In this document: positions 1 to 9,165 of the stretch, piece after piece | How positions within the stretch are numbered: the first letter of the stretch is position 1 | Layout of the letters: every line of letters starts with the position of its first letter | Assembly (NCBI GenBank): GCA_001038565.1 | Contig: LFJO01000005.1 | Coordinates: 406,764 to 470,763 of the forward strand | From: Alkalihalobacillus pseudalcaliphilus | GTDB taxonomy: Bacteria > Bacillota > Bacilli > Bacillales > Bacillaceae_D | DNA: 64,000 nt | Direction of reading: 5' to 3' | Position numbers and translations under genes: made by a program | The notes under the pieces: model-generated | Database searches by the model: none | The model's input: only the letters and a program-made list of their open reading frames with translations | Told to the model about the DNA's origin: nothing

Positions 1-35
1 GAAAACTAAAAATGTTCGGAGGGGTGGCGAGTACT

Positions 36-509
36 TTGCGAACATTTTCACTTCTTGAAGGTTTACCAGTCATTGATCTTGAATCTGGTGAGGATTTTGG
101 GAAGGTCCTTGATTTAATTTGTGATGATGGTAAAGTATCCAGTATTGTCATTGATAAAAAGGGTTGGTTAAACCGCCACTTTCTAATTCCACTTGAAGAT
201 ATTGATGCAATTGGGCATGAGGGGCTTATGGTGTCAGACTTAGCAAAGCTACACCATTACTCAAGTACAGAGAAAAAGAAACTTCATTTAAAGCATGGTA
301 AACACCAATTTCGAGGAAAGCTACTGTTAAGTGCAGAAGGGGAAAAGTTCGGATTGGTAGAAGATGTATATTTTAATGAGGAATTGGGAACGATTACAGG
401 GTATGAGGTGACAGATGGATTATTATCCGATTTTTTTGAGGGGCGAAAGGTGATCCGTGCTAGTGGGAAACTTGTCGTCGGTAAGGAAAAAGCCATCCTG
501 TCTAGATAA
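36..509 (+). CDS. yrrD: PRC-barrel domain protein YrrD
   Basis: A 157-residue soluble protein with two PRC-barrel-like halves, roughly residues 1-70 and 80-150, each beginning with a short beta-rich stretch (LPVIDLESG; LLLSAEGEKFG). PRC-barrels often mediate binding to RNA or proteins; the role of YrrD is not established. I place the start at the TTG at 36, giving MRTFSLLEGLPV, because a strong ribosome site (GGAGGGG at 19-25) lies 10 bases upstream; the ATG at 12 lies before that site. The gene sits upstream of yrzR and yrzQ, as I recall it in B. subtilis. Confidence 0.8.
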   Translation: MRTFSLLEGLPVIDLESGEDFGKVLDLICDDGKVSSIVIDKKGWLNRHFLIPLEDIDAIGHEGLMVSDLAKLHHYSSTEKKKLHLKHGKHQFRGKLLLSAEGEKFGLVEDVYFNEELGTITGYEVTDGLLSDFFEGRKVIRASGKLVVGKEKAILSR

Positions 510-523
510 GGGAGGCCCTGTTA

Positions 524-712
524 ATGCGTTGTCCTAATTGCCAAAGCAAAGATATTGGAAAGATAGGAACACATCAATACTATTGCTGGAACTGTTTTGT
601 TGAAATGACTTTATCAAATGGTAAGCTTGCCATGCATCAAGTTGAAGAGGACGGAACCTTAAGTTCATTAGATGATTTGTTCGAGGACTCAGACCTGCAA
701 GTAGGTTCATGA
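524..712 (+). CDS. yrzR: Small zinc-ribbon-like protein YrzR
   Basis: A 62-residue protein with four cysteines in two CxxC pairs (C3/C6 in RCPNC and C21/C24 in YCWNC), the pattern of a small zinc ribbon. The C-terminal half is acidic. The start ATG follows a GGGAGG ribosome site at about 510. The symbol rests on small size, the zinc-ribbon pattern and position after yrrD; I know of no defined function. It lies 14 bp after yrrD and is probably co-transcribed with it. Confidence 0.65.
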   Translation: MRCPNCQSKDIGKIGTHQYYCWNCFVEMTLSNGKLAMHQVEEDGTLSSLDDLFEDSDLQVGS

Positions 713-771
713 TTCTAGTCTAAATCAATGACTAGTCGGTGAAGAAAAATCCAGAAAAGGATGTGACGCAC

Positions 772-966
772 ATGCGTACAACAGCGATTAGTTCATTAGT
801 AGCACTCGGTATCGGTGCAGCGGCCTATTCTTATTCAATGTCGAGTAGAAGGAATAAAAAGAAAGTCCAGTCTTTCTTTAAACCGGTAACCGATTTTGAC
901 TTTGACCAAATCGTCGACAAGAAATCGTGGAAAAAAGCGAAGAAAAAAGTCGCGAAAATGTTTTAG
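772..966 (+). CDS. yrzQ: DUF3918-type small membrane-associated protein YrzQ
   Basis: A 64-residue protein starting MRTTAISSLVALGIGAAAY: one hydrophobic segment near the N-terminus and then a very lysine-rich tail. This fits the YrzQ/DUF3918 family, whose function is unknown. An in-frame GTG at 739 exists, but the ATG at 772 has the better-placed ribosome site (AAAAGG ending at 760) and gives the family-like N-terminus. A strong intrinsic terminator starts 11 bp after the stop and closes the yrrD-yrzR-yrzQ unit. Confidence 0.6.
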   Translation: MRTTAISSLVALGIGAAAYSYSMSSRRNKKKVQSFFKPVTDFDFDQIVDKKSWKKAKKKVAKMF

Positions 967-976
967 TCAATCTTTG

Positions 977-1006
977 GCCCTAGAGGATTAATCTCTAGGG
1001 CATTTT
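977..1006 (+). terminator. Intrinsic terminator after yrzQ
   Basis: A perfect 9-bp stem (GCCCTAGAG at 977-985 with CTCTAGGGC at 993-1001) is followed by ATTTTAT. Confidence 0.75.
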
Positions 1007-1045
1007 ATGCTGGTTTTTTTGAGGGATAATATGCAAAAGAAGTAT

Positions 1046-1190
1046 GAAAAGAGGGTTCAATGCGACGTAAATGGAAATGCTCGGCAATGAAGTGCTGAAA
1101 AGAGCCGTCAATGCGGAGCAAATAGAAATACAGGGCAAAGAAGCGATAAAAAGCGCATACATTGCCGTGCAAACTAGCATATGTAACAAG
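1046..1190. repeat. Degenerate 51-bp tandem repeat, about 2.5 units
   Basis: Units starting GAAAAGAGGGTTC (1046) and GAAAAGAGCCGTC (1097), and a weaker one at 1148, are spaced exactly 51 bp apart. The period equals that of the large arrays at 8.8 and 60.2 kb, but the sequence differs. The stretch has no convincing gene. Confidence 0.6.
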
Positions 1191-1270
1191 GGTGTCTTAG
1201 AAAAGTACAAGCGAAATAAAAATGAATGAATCCGCCAAAGAGAGAGACACTATCGGTTGAGGTGAGTCTG

Positions 1271-2335
1271 GTGGAGAAGCAAAGAGTTTCGCAACTATTA
1301 TTATATGCCTTATTAGCACTTGTTATGTTGGCAATTATCTATGTGTTTATTGCTTTGGCACCTGCTTTTGAGCCTGTCTGGGTCGTGGCTCAAGCTTTAT
1401 TTTGGCCATTTTTACTAGCGGCTACGATAACCTATTTATTGCATCCGATTGTGGAAGGACTCCATCAATACGGGTTGTCCCGAACTTTAAGTGTGCTTAT
1501 AGTATTTCTAGTGCTAATTGGAACGATTGTTTTTGCTGCCATTTTAGGGGTGCCTTTTATCATTGAGCAAGTTCAAGAGGCAATGCAACTCCTGCCACAG
1601 CAATTTTCTCATTTACAGCAATATATTGAGCAAATCAGCGAGCAGATCGAACGCTTGCCAGCACCACTCTCCACCCATGTCGATGAATGGACAACACAAA
1701 TTGAAAAGCTAGGAATACGGGCTCTTGATCAAGTTGAAAAAGTGGCTATTTCAATCTTACAATCGGCACTCGCTTTGGCTGTTATTCCATTTTTAGTATT
1801 TTATTTTTTGAAAGATTACGATCTAATACAAAAGGTTGCTTGGTATCTGTCCCCTAAAAAATATCGTGCTTCGCTACATCGTTATGCCAAAGATGTCGAT
1901 CATTCGATTGGGAGTTATATTAGAGGACAAATTCTTGTATCAATTTGTGTCTTTATCCTCGCAACTGTAGGCTTATGGTTACTCGGTGTGCCTTATGCTA
2001 TTTTACTCGGGTTATTTATAGGTGCTTGTGATATTATTCCTTACTTTGGGCCGATTATAGGAGCAGTTCCAGCAGTTATTGTCGCGTTAATGGACTCCGT
2101 GCATACGGGGATTCTCACAGTCGTCATTCTTTTTATTATTCAGCAAATTGAAGGGAATATTTTGTCTCCTATTATTGTCGGAAGAACTTTACATATGCAT
2201 CCGTTACTTATTATTTTCGCCTTATTAATAGGAGTAGAAATAGGAGGGGTTGTGGGACTACTTTTAGCGGTGCCTATTTTGGCTGTTATTAAAGTTACCT
2301 TATTACACTTGCGTTTGCATTTGATGAAACATTGA
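1271..2335 (+). CDS. yrrI: AI-2E family transporter / permease YrrI
   Basis: A polytopic membrane protein of 354 residues from the chosen start, with about eight hydrophobic segments and the family's central loop region (amphipathic, residues about 85-150). The family includes TqsA-type exporters and sodium(lithium)/proton antiporters; the substrate here is unknown. I prefer GTG at 1271 because GAGGTGA (1259-1265) sits 5 bases upstream and the length is close to what I recall for B. subtilis YrrI; the ATG at 1226 has no ribosome site. The stop codon lies inside the -35 hexamer of the alaS promoter. Confidence 0.8.
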   Translation: MEKQRVSQLLLYALLALVMLAIIYVFIALAPAFEPVWVVAQALFWPFLLAATITYLLHPIVEGLHQYGLSRTLSVLIVFLVLIGTIVFAAILGVPFIIEQVQEAMQLLPQQFSHLQQYIEQISEQIERLPAPLSTHVDEWTTQIEKLGIRALDQVEKVAISILQSALALAVIPFLVFYFLKDYDLIQKVAWYLSPKKYRASLHRYAKDVDHSIGSYIRGQILVSICVFILATVGLWLLGVPYAILLGLFIGACDIIPYFGPIIGAVPAVIVALMDSVHTGILTVVILFIIQQIEGNILSPIIVGRTLHMHPLLIIFALLIGVEIGGVVGLLLAVPILAVIKVTLLHLRLHLMKH

Positions 2336-2360
2336 CTTTTGCGTAACGACTTTCTATAAT
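2332..2360 (+). promoter_or_regulatory. SigA-type promoter of the alaS leader
   Basis: TTGACT (2332-2337), a 17-bp spacer and TATAAT (2355-2360). The -35 box contains the TGA stop of yrrI. Confidence 0.85.
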
Positions 2361-2369
2361 AAAAGGGAA

Positions 2370-2616
2370 ACTAAACCATATACAGGTAAGACGTTGATGG
2401 AATGAGTATGTAAGAAAACATAAAGAGAGGGATTCTCTAGGCTGAAAGGAATCCTATGATCACTTTTTACAGAAAGCTACTCCAGAGTGTAGGCAAAACC
2501 TACCGTTAGCCGCGTTAAGGCACTTAAGATATGAACAGGTTATTAATTTGTTTATAAATTAGGGTGGTACCGCGTGAGAATATCTCGTCCCTTTCCATAG
2601 GGGGCGAGTTTTTTTT
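2370..2616 (+). promoter_or_regulatory. T-box riboswitch, tRNA-Ala responsive, upstream of alaS
   Basis: The leader has the T-box parts in order: an AGTA bulge near 2406, AGAGAG and the GGCTG distal loop (about 2424-2443), a specifier loop with candidate codon GCT (Ala) at 2476-2478 after GAAA, the T-box sequence AGGGTGGTACCGCG at 2561-2574, and a terminator (CTCGTCCC at 2584-2591 with GGGGCGAG at 2601-2608, then eight T). Uncharged tRNA-Ala should stabilise the antiterminator and allow alaS transcription. Confidence 0.92.
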
Positions 2617-2686
2617 ATATAAGCTTGTATAGTACTTCGCGTGAGAACCTAATGCTAATCACTGTAATGAAAAGGAGAGTAAAGAG

Positions 2687-5326
2687 ATGAAAAAGCTAAC
2701 CTCTGCACAAGTAAGACAAATGTTTTTAGATTTCTTTAAAGAAAAAGGTCATGATGTTGAACCGAGTGCGTCGCTTGTACCTCATGAAGATCCGTCTTTA
2801 TTATGGATTAATAGTGGTGTAGCAACATTAAAGAAATATTTTGATGGTCGTGTTATCCCTGAGAATCCCAGAATTGTAAATGCTCAAAAGTCGATCCGTA
2901 CGAATGATATTGAGAACGTGGGGAAAACCGCTCGTCACCATACTTTTTTTGAAATGCTTGGAAATTTCTCGATTGGTGAGTATTTTAAAGAAGAAGCGAT
3001 TGAATGGGCATGGGAGTTTTTGACAGATGAGAAGTGGATTGGTTTTGATCCTGAGAAATTATCTGTAACGGTACACCCTGAAGATCACGAAGCTTATGCA
3101 TACTGGGAAAATAATATCAAAGTACCAACAGAAAGAATTATTCGTTTAGAAGGTAACTTCTGGGATATTGGAGAAGGTCCAAGTGGTCCGAATACAGAAA
3201 TCTTCTATGACCGTGGTCCATCTTATGGGGATGATCCAACAAATCCTGAATTATATCCGGGTGGGGAAAATGACCGTTATTTAGAAGTATGGAACCTTGT
3301 ATTTTCACAATTTAACCATAATCCAGATGGTACGTATACACCGTTACCAAAGAAAAATATTGATACAGGTATGGGGTTAGAGCGTATGGTGTCAGTCATT
3401 CAAGATGTTCCTACTAATTTTGATACGGATTTATTCGTCCCAATTATTGAAGCGACTAGCCAATTAACAGCGGTTAATTACGGTGATGCTAAAGAGACGG
3501 ATGTTTCATTTAAAGTCATTGCTGATCACGTAAGAACCGTTGCTTTTGCGGTAACAGACGGAGCTTTACCATCTAATGAAGGCCGTGGTTATGTTTTACG
3601 CCGCTTATTACGTAGAGCTGTTCGTTACGCTAAGTTAATAGGTATCGATCGTCCTTTTATGTATCAACTTGTTCCAGTTGTTGGAGAAGTGATGAAAGAC
3701 TTTTATCCTGAGGTGCTTGAGAAAAAGGATTTTGTTGCCAAGGTCATGAAAACAGAAGAAGAGCGATTCCACGATACGTTAAGTGAAGGGCTATCTATTT
3801 TAGAAAAAGTTATGGATGAAGCGATTAAAGCCAAGCAAAAGCAAATTGCAGGTGTCGATGTTTTCCGTCTTTATGATACGTATGGTTTCCCGGTTGATCT
3901 AACGGAAGAATATGTAGAAGAAAAAGGTTTAGAAATCGACCGTTTTGGTTTTGAAGAAGAGATGGAGAAACAGAGAACTCGTGCAAGATTAGCGAGACAA
4001 GAGTCTGGTTCAATGCAGGTTCAAGATGAGATATTAGGAGACTTAAAAACGGAAAGTACGTTTGTCGGATATGAGCATGTTCGTGCGGAGGCCGAAGTCA
4101 GTGTTATTATCGTCAATAAGATGAAAGTTGATGTGGCCAAGACAGGGGAAGAGGCACAAGTCATTCTTAAAGAAACACCATTTTATGCTGAGAGTGGTGG
4201 ACAAGTTGCCGATAAAGGCGTGTTAAGAGCACGAGGCTTACTTGTGCGCGTTACCGATGTGAAAAAGGCTCCTAATGGACAGCACTTGCACACAGTTGTA
4301 GTTGAAGAAGGTGAACTTTCTTTAGGGCAACCGATTGAAGCAATCGTTGAAGAAACAGAGCGTAACAGTATTGTGAAAAATCATACAGCCACCCATTTAT
4401 TACATCAAGCATTAAAAGATGTTTTAGGTGCTCATGTTAATCAAGCAGGATCTTTAGTATCTGATGAACGCTTACGTTTTGACTTTTCTCACTTTGGTCA
4501 AATGACGCAAGATGAGCTGAAGCAAATTGAAGCAATAGTAAACGAGAAGATTTGGGCTGCGATTGAAGTTCATATTTCTAATAAAACCATTGACGATGCT
4601 AAAGCAATGGGAGCTATGGCTTTATTTGGTGAAAAATACGGTGAAATCGTACGTGTTGTTCAAATCGGTGATTACAGCCTAGAGTTATGTGGAGGGTGCC
4701 ACGTACGCAACTCTGCTGAAATTGGCCTTTTCAAAATTGTCTCAGAGTCAGGAATTGGGGCAGGAGTAAGACGGATTGAGGCTGTCACAGGTCAAGGTGC
4801 GTACCAATTCATGAAGGAACAATTAGACTTATTACATGACGCAGCAGAATTAGTGAAAGCGAAAAATGTCAAAGATGTTCCTGCTCGATTAGAGGCGATG
4901 CAACAACAAGTTCGTCAATTGCAAAAGGATAATGAATCATTATCTGCAAAATTGGGGAACTTAGAGGCTGGTAACTTAGTCAATGAAGTTATTGAGATTG
5001 ACGGAGTAGCTGTTCTTGCGAAAAAAGTAGAGGCAAGTGACATGGATGGTTTACGTTCGATTGTCGATCAATTGAAACAAGACCTTAAATCAGGTATTAT
5101 TGTTCTTGCTGCTGTTAATGGCCAAAAAGTCAATATTGTTGCTGGTGTGACAAAAGACTTAATGGGCCAAGGATATCATGCTGGCCAAATTGTGAAGGAA
5201 GTAGCTACACGCTGTGGTGGTGGCGGTGGTGGCCGTCCAGACATGGCTCAAGCTGGTGGTAAAAACCCCGATCAAGTGGAAGCTGCACTTGCATATGTGC
5301 CAGATTACGTAAAATCAATTTCCTAA
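2687..5326 (+). CDS. alaS: Alanine--tRNA ligase
   Basis: Charges tRNA-Ala with alanine in the cytosol. The 879-residue protein has the full bacterial layout: class II catalytic core and tRNA-recognition domain (about 1-460), editing domain with the zinc motif HTATH (H566, H570) and CGGCH (C668-H672), and a C-terminal DHHA1/C-Ala region with the glycine-rich stretch near residue 845. The ribosome site AAGGAGAG precedes the ATG by a normal distance. The gene is controlled by the T-box leader directly upstream, whose specifier codon GCT agrees with the product. Confidence 0.98.
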   Translation: MKKLTSAQVRQMFLDFFKEKGHDVEPSASLVPHEDPSLLWINSGVATLKKYFDGRVIPENPRIVNAQKSIRTNDIENVGKTARHHTFFEMLGNFSIGEYFKEEAIEWAWEFLTDEKWIGFDPEKLSVTVHPEDHEAYAYWENNIKVPTERIIRLEGNFWDIGEGPSGPNTEIFYDRGPSYGDDPTNPELYPGGENDRYLEVWNLVFSQFNHNPDGTYTPLPKKNIDTGMGLERMVSVIQDVPTNFDTDLFVPIIEATSQLTAVNYGDAKETDVSFKVIADHVRTVAFAVTDGALPSNEGRGYVLRRLLRRAVRYAKLIGIDRPFMYQLVPVVGEVMKDFYPEVLEKKDFVAKVMKTEEERFHDTLSEGLSILEKVMDEAIKAKQKQIAGVDVFRLYDTYGFPVDLTEEYVEEKGLEIDRFGFEEEMEKQRTRARLARQESGSMQVQDEILGDLKTESTFVGYEHVRAEAEVSVIIVNKMKVDVAKTGEEAQVILKETPFYAESGGQVADKGVLRARGLLVRVTDVKKAPNGQHLHTVVVEEGELSLGQPIEAIVEETERNSIVKNHTATHLLHQALKDVLGAHVNQAGSLVSDERLRFDFSHFGQMTQDELKQIEAIVNEKIWAAIEVHISNKTIDDAKAMGAMALFGEKYGEIVRVVQIGDYSLELCGGCHVRNSAEIGLFKIVSESGIGAGVRRIEAVTGQGAYQFMKEQLDLLHDAAELVKAKNVKDVPARLEAMQQQVRQLQKDNESLSAKLGNLEAGNLVNEVIEIDGVAVLAKKVEASDMDGLRSIVDQLKQDLKSGIIVLAAVNGQKVNIVAGVTKDLMGQGYHAGQIVKEVATRCGGGGGGRPDMAQAGGKNPDQVEAALAYVPDYVKSIS

Positions 5327-5412
5327 ATGAAACCAGATAGTGTACAATGGAATTAAACAAGCTATTTGTATAACAATCAAGCAAATGGTTAATTTAGAAA
5401 GAGGTGTTGGTG

Positions 5413-5685
5413 ATGAGCTCTATGGACAAAACGATGCAGTTTAATTTTCCTGATGATTCGGTTGATGTTGATGTCCAAGAGGTTTTACTTTCTGTGTATG
5501 AAGCTTTAGAAGAAAAGGGCTATAATCCAATTAACCAAATTGTTGGTTATTTATTGTCAGGTGATCCTGCTTATATCCCAAGACACAAAGAAGCACGTAC
5601 ATTGATTCGTAAGCTTGAAAGAGATGAATTGATTGAGGCATTAGTAAAGTCTTATTTATCACAACATCGTAGGGAGATTGAATGA
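5413..5685 (+). CDS. yrzL: IreB family regulatory phosphoprotein (YrzL, UPF0297)
   Basis: A 90-residue cytosolic protein carrying the conserved core of the IreB/UPF0297 family ([30 protein letters not shown]). In Enterococcus IreB is a substrate of the PASTA kinase IreK; a similar role is only inferred here. ATG 5413 is chosen because AAAGAGGTG at 5398-5406 lies 6 bases upstream; a GTG at 5404 overlaps that site. The stop overlaps the ruvX start in ATGA, so the two genes are translationally coupled. Confidence 0.9.
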   Translation: MSSMDKTMQFNFPDDSVDVDVQEVLLSVYEALEEKGYNPINQIVGYLLSGDPAYIPRHKEARTLIRKLERDELIEALVKSYLSQHRREIE

Positions 5686-6101
5686 GAGCTTTAGGATTAG
5701 ATGTAGGTACGAAAACGATTGGTGTCGCTTTAAGTGATGAGTTAGGGTGGACAGCACAAGGTTTAGTCACTTTGAAACGTGAAGAGGCTGATTTAGCAGC
5801 GGATCTTAAAAGCGTTTCAGACCTTGTGTTAGAGCACCAGATTAGTGTGGTCGTGGTTGGTTTACCGAAAAATATGAATGGTACAATTGGTCCTAGTGGC
5901 GAGATGTGCCAATCATTTGCAGAGGAATTAAAAGAGCTACATCCTTCTGTTGAGATTAAGCTGTGGGATGAACGACTAACAACCGTGGCTGCTGAGAGAA
6001 TGCTCATTTCAGCTGATGTCAGTCGCAAGAAAAGAAAAAAAGTGATCGATAAAATGGCTGCTGTACTCATATTGCAGGGTTATCTTGATCATAAATCATA
6101 A
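5682..6101 (+). CDS. ruvX: Putative pre-16S rRNA nuclease / Holliday junction resolvase RuvX
   Basis: A YqgF-fold nuclease of 139 residues, the usual family length. Visible motifs are the first acidic strand [11 protein letters not shown] (D7), the [11 protein letters not shown] strand-loop, and WDERLTT (D96, E97). The family matures the 5' end of 16S rRNA in E. coli and was earlier proposed as a Holliday junction resolvase. The start overlaps the yrzL stop by 4 bases and yrzB follows 12 bp later, the conserved yrzL-ruvX-yrzB order. Confidence 0.92.
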   Translation: MRALGLDVGTKTIGVALSDELGWTAQGLVTLKREEADLAADLKSVSDLVLEHQISVVVVGLPKNMNGTIGPSGEMCQSFAEELKELHPSVEIKLWDERLTTVAAERMLISADVSRKKRKKVIDKMAAVLILQGYLDHKS

Positions 6102-6113
6102 TGAGGTGTAAAC

Positions 6114-6401
6114 ATGTCTGAAGAGAAAGATCGCATTGTCATTCCGGATGAAAACGGAGACGAGCATTTATTTGATGAATTATTTAAATTTACCGTAGAC
6201 GATACAGGTAAATCGTATATCCTTGTCACGCCAGCTGGTGAAGAAGCAGAGGACGAGGAAGTAGAAGTATTTGCATTCCGTTATGAGGATCGTGAAGATG
6301 AAGAAAATGATATCGCACTATTCCCTGTAGAAACAGACGAAGAGTGGGAAATCATTGAGGAAATGCTGAACACATTCTCAGAAGAAGGCGAAGAAGAGTA
6401 A
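6114..6401 (+). CDS. yrzB: DUF1292 protein YrzB (UPF0473)
   Basis: A 95-residue, strongly acidic protein with the DUF1292 pattern: a beta-rich core (YILVTPAGE, VEVFAFRYE) followed by the conserved FPVETDEEWEIIEEM motif. Function is unknown; the family is almost always linked to ruvX. The start ATG follows GAGGTG. A strong terminator lies 14 bp after the stop and ends the alaS-proximal group. Confidence 0.9.
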   Translation: MSEEKDRIVIPDENGDEHLFDELFKFTVDDTGKSYILVTPAGEEAEDEEVEVFAFRYEDREDEENDIALFPVETDEEWEIIEEMLNTFSEEGEEE

Positions 6402-6414
6402 TTTTAGCCACGGG

Positions 6415-6458
6415 ACCCGTAGTCTTGCACTCTGTGTGAGGTTGCGGGTTTGTTTTTT
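6415..6458 (+). terminator. Intrinsic terminator after yrzB
   Basis: A long stem pairs ACCCGTAGTC (from 6415) with GGTTGCGGGT (to 6449), including several G-T pairs, followed by TTGTTTTTTT. Confidence 0.8.
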
Positions 6459-6520
6459 TGTGGATAAAGAACCTAATGAAAAATACATAGATGAGATATA
6501 TTATAAAGAGGTACGCACAG

Positions 6521-6625
6521 ATGTCATTTGAAACGAGCCTGCAAAGACAATATCATCCAAATTTAGCAACGACTCGACAATTTCATGCAAAAATACTTCT
6601 ATCATATAGAATGTTTATAGTATAA
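6521..6625 (+). CDS. Possible 34-residue leader peptide before mltG
   Basis: A short open frame (MSFETSLQRQYHPN...) with a good ribosome site, AAAGAGGT, 8 bases before its ATG. It ends inside TATAAT at 6621-6626, which could itself be the -10 box of mltG. No homology is known to me; it may be chance. Confidence 0.25.
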   Translation: MSFETSLQRQYHPNLATTRQFHAKILLSYRMFIV

Positions 6626-6649
6626 TGGAACGGTGTAAGGAGGAGAACA

Positions 6650-7804
6650 ATGGCCAAATCCAATAATAAACATAAAAATGAACTTTTTGAAGAGCGTGTG
6701 GCACAAGCAAAAATCGTTCGTAAAATTGTTTTTGTCACAGTTATTATCCTACTAATCGCAGCAGGGATTGTTGGTTTAATAGGATATAATTACATAACAT
6801 CAGCACTTAAGCCAATGGATGCGGAAAATCCTGAGGTCGTTGAAGTGGAGATTCCACTCGGTTCAGGTTCATCAACGATTGGTACTATTTTAGAGGAAAA
6901 CGGCTTAATCCAAAATAGTACGTTTTTCCGATATTATGTCAGATATAAAAATGAATCTGGATTTCAAGCGGGTACTTATCAATTATCAACGGGAATGACA
7001 ATGGATGATATGATTGAAGAATTAAAAGAGGGTTCCGTGATGGCGGACTACGCTTTATCTTTTACGATTCCAGAAGGTCGCTGGTTAGTTAACGTCGTTG
7101 ATACGATTGCCGAAGAAACTGACTATGAGACGGATGAAATATTTTCGGTGATTGAAGATGACGATTATTTAAATGAGCTCATAGATCGATATGACATGTT
7201 GACCGATGAAATTTTGCAGGAAGATATTAGGTATGCTTTAGAAGGGTACTTATTTCCAGCTCGTTATGATTTTCTAGAAGAGCAACCAGAAGTTTCGACG
7301 ATTATTGAGGAAATGTTAAATCGTACACAGGCTATTTATGATCGTTTAGCAGGTGAAGTTGAAGCATCTGATTACACCTTCCATGAATTATTAACATTAG
7401 CCTCAATTATTGAAAGAGAGGCACAACAGTCAGAAGACCGATACAAAATATCGGGCGTATTATACAATCGACTTGATACAAACATGCGCTTACAAGTTGA
7501 TCCAACGGTAGCCTATGCGATCGGGGAGCATTTGTATATTACAACTTTTGATGATTTAGAATATGATTCTCCGTATAATACGTACCGTTATGAAGGGATT
7601 CCGATAGGACCGATAGCGGCTCCAGGAGAAGATGCAATTATTGCTTCCTTACGACCTGATGATGTCGAGCATCTGTATTTCTTCGCACGTGTCAATGGAG
7701 AAGTTATTTATACAGATACGTTTGAGGAGCATCGTGAAGTAGCTAATCAATACCGTCAAGAATGGTATGACTTTCAAAACGAAGTGGATGAATCAGACGA
7801 ATAA
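6650..7804 (+). CDS. mltG: Endolytic murein transglycosylase MltG (YrrL)
   Basis: A membrane-anchored lytic transglycosylase that cleaves nascent glycan strands and helps end peptidoglycan polymerisation. The 384-residue protein has one transmembrane helix (about residues 26-50) followed by an extracytoplasmic YceG fold. The catalytic glutamate is expected in LASIIEREAQ (about E255). The ribosome site AAGGAGGAG is strong. It lies between yrzB and yrrM as in B. subtilis. The C-terminal end is acidic, common in alkaliphile surface proteins. Confidence 0.93.
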   Translation: MAKSNNKHKNELFEERVAQAKIVRKIVFVTVIILLIAAGIVGLIGYNYITSALKPMDAENPEVVEVEIPLGSGSSTIGTILEENGLIQNSTFFRYYVRYKNESGFQAGTYQLSTGMTMDDMIEELKEGSVMADYALSFTIPEGRWLVNVVDTIAEETDYETDEIFSVIEDDDYLNELIDRYDMLTDEILQEDIRYALEGYLFPARYDFLEEQPEVSTIIEEMLNRTQAIYDRLAGEVEASDYTFHELLTLASIIEREAQQSEDRYKISGVLYNRLDTNMRLQVDPTVAYAIGEHLYITTFDDLEYDSPYNTYRYEGIPIGPIAAPGEDAIIASLRPDDVEHLYFFARVNGEVIYTDTFEEHREVANQYRQEWYDFQNEVDESDE

Positions 7805-7862
7805 GATGAACGAGTTCATGAAGGTTCAAGACTTTTAATTAATGGAAGTTTCGCTTTATGAG

Positions 7863-7900
7863 GCTGTTCTCATACTGAATATGAGACAGTCTCTTTGTTT
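7863..7900 (+). terminator. Probable terminator between mltG and yrrM
   Basis: An inverted repeat TCTCATA / TATGAGA, extended by CTGT / CAG with a bulge, is followed by a T-rich stretch. Confidence 0.5.
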
Positions 7901-7945
7901 GAATTTGAATGAATCTGGCATACTGAATAGTAGAAGGTGATCATG

Positions 7946-8590
7946 ATGGAAGAAAAAGTAATTCATTATATAGAGAATATCATCCCAGCACGTGGGCAAG
8001 CTGTAGAAATGATTGAAGCGTATGCGAAAGAGCATGAAGTACCCATTATGGATTTAGTCGGGATGGAAAGCTTACTGCAACAATTACGGTTATTTCAACC
8101 CCGCAGAGTATTAGAAATAGGAACGGCGATTGGTTACTCAGCCATTCGTATGGCTTTAGCATTACCAGAGGCAACGATAGTGACAATTGAACGTGACGAA
8201 GTTCGCTATCAGGAAGCTAAAAAAAACATAGGGAAACTAGAACTTGAAGACCGTATTCATCTTTATTATGGTGACGCGCTAGACGTGTATAATCAGCTTG
8301 GTAATGAAGGGGAATTTGACGCTCTATTTATTGATGCGGCAAAAGGCCAATATCAGCGCTTTTTTGATTTGTATAGTCAGATGTTAGGGGAGCGGGGTGT
8401 CATCTTTTCAGATAACGTTTTATTTAGAGGCCTCGTAGCTGAAAAAGAGGTAGACAATAAACGACTAAGGGGCATGGTCAAAAAACTACAAAAATATAAT
8501 GCTACCTTAATGAATCACCCTGATTATCAAACATCGATCCTACCAGTTGGTGACGGTCTAGCCATTAGCATAAAAAAAGCTCATATATAA
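7946..8590 (+). CDS. yrrM: Class I SAM-dependent O-methyltransferase YrrM
   Basis: A 214-residue member of the catechol O-methyltransferase-like family (Methyltransf_3). The SAM-binding motif I is VLEIGTAIGYS (about residues 58-68), and the acidic metal-binding strand is FIDAAKGQY. YrrM is predicted to act in tRNA modification, as the 5-hydroxyuridine methyltransferase TrmR in B. subtilis. ATG 7946 is chosen because AAGGTG at 7934-7939 is 6 bases upstream; ATG 7943 is an alternative. In B. subtilis yrrN-yrrO follow; here a repeat-rich kilobase follows instead. Confidence 0.88.
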   Translation: MEEKVIHYIENIIPARGQAVEMIEAYAKEHEVPIMDLVGMESLLQQLRLFQPRRVLEIGTAIGYSAIRMALALPEATIVTIERDEVRYQEAKKNIGKLELEDRIHLYYGDALDVYNQLGNEGEFDALFIDAAKGQYQRFFDLYSQMLGERGVIFSDNVLFRGLVAEKEVDNKRLRGMVKKLQKYNATLMNHPDYQTSILPVGDGLAISIKKAHI

Positions 8591-8740
8591 ATAGTTTGAC
8601 AAAAACATAAGCACAGGCAAGTGAACAACACCATTCAGCCAAGCGACAATGGAATATGTACATGATAACTAATTGTTAAAAGTCGTATAACAGGTGAGCA
8701 TAGGATTAAAGACAACTAGACGAGTGAATGCCTTCCGAGC

Positions 8741-9165
8741 TAATGAGTGCAATGAAATACGTGGAATACTAGCGGAAAAAGAAGTAGGTAGTCCGAGTAA
8801 AGCTTGAATCACGGGGTTGCGGGCTGAAAAAGAAGAAGAAAGCCCGAGCAAACGCTGAATCACGGGGTTGCGAGCCAAAAAAGCGGGAGAAAGCCCGAGT
8901 AAAAGCGGAATCACGGGGTTGCGAGCTGAAAAATAGTAAGAAAGCCCGAGCAAACGCTGAATCACGGGGTTGCGGGCGGAAAAAGCGGAAGGAAGCCCGA
9001 GCAAACGCTGAATCACGGGGTTGCGGGCTGAAAAAGCGGGAGAAAGCCCGAGCAAACGCTGAATCACGGGGTTGCGGGCGGAAAAAGCGGAAGGAAGCCC
9101 GAGTAAAAGCTGAATCACGGGGTTGCGAGCCAAAAAAGCGGGAGAAAGCCCGAGTAAAATCAATT
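8741..9165. repeat. 51-bp tandem repeat array, eight units
   Basis: The motif (C)CCGAGCAAACGCTGAATC recurs with its first base at 8792, 8843, 8894, 8945, 8996, 9047, 9098 and 9149, an exact 51-bp period. A decayed unit lies upstream (8741-8790). Because 51 is divisible by three, long open frames cross it on the minus strand and read as 17-residue repeats; I take these as by-products. The unit closely resembles that of the 60.2-kb array and has the same orientation. Confidence 0.92.

Noticed and set aside
284-496. A 70-codon minus-strand frame
   Set aside because: Shadow of yrrD.
995-1210. A 71-codon minus-strand frame in the 1.0-kb gap
   Set aside because: It runs through the degenerate 51-bp repeat and has no ribosome site or recognisable domain.
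5531-6070. A 179-codon minus-strand frame
   Set aside because: It lies antisense to yrzL and ruvX, both strongly supported; it has no family features.
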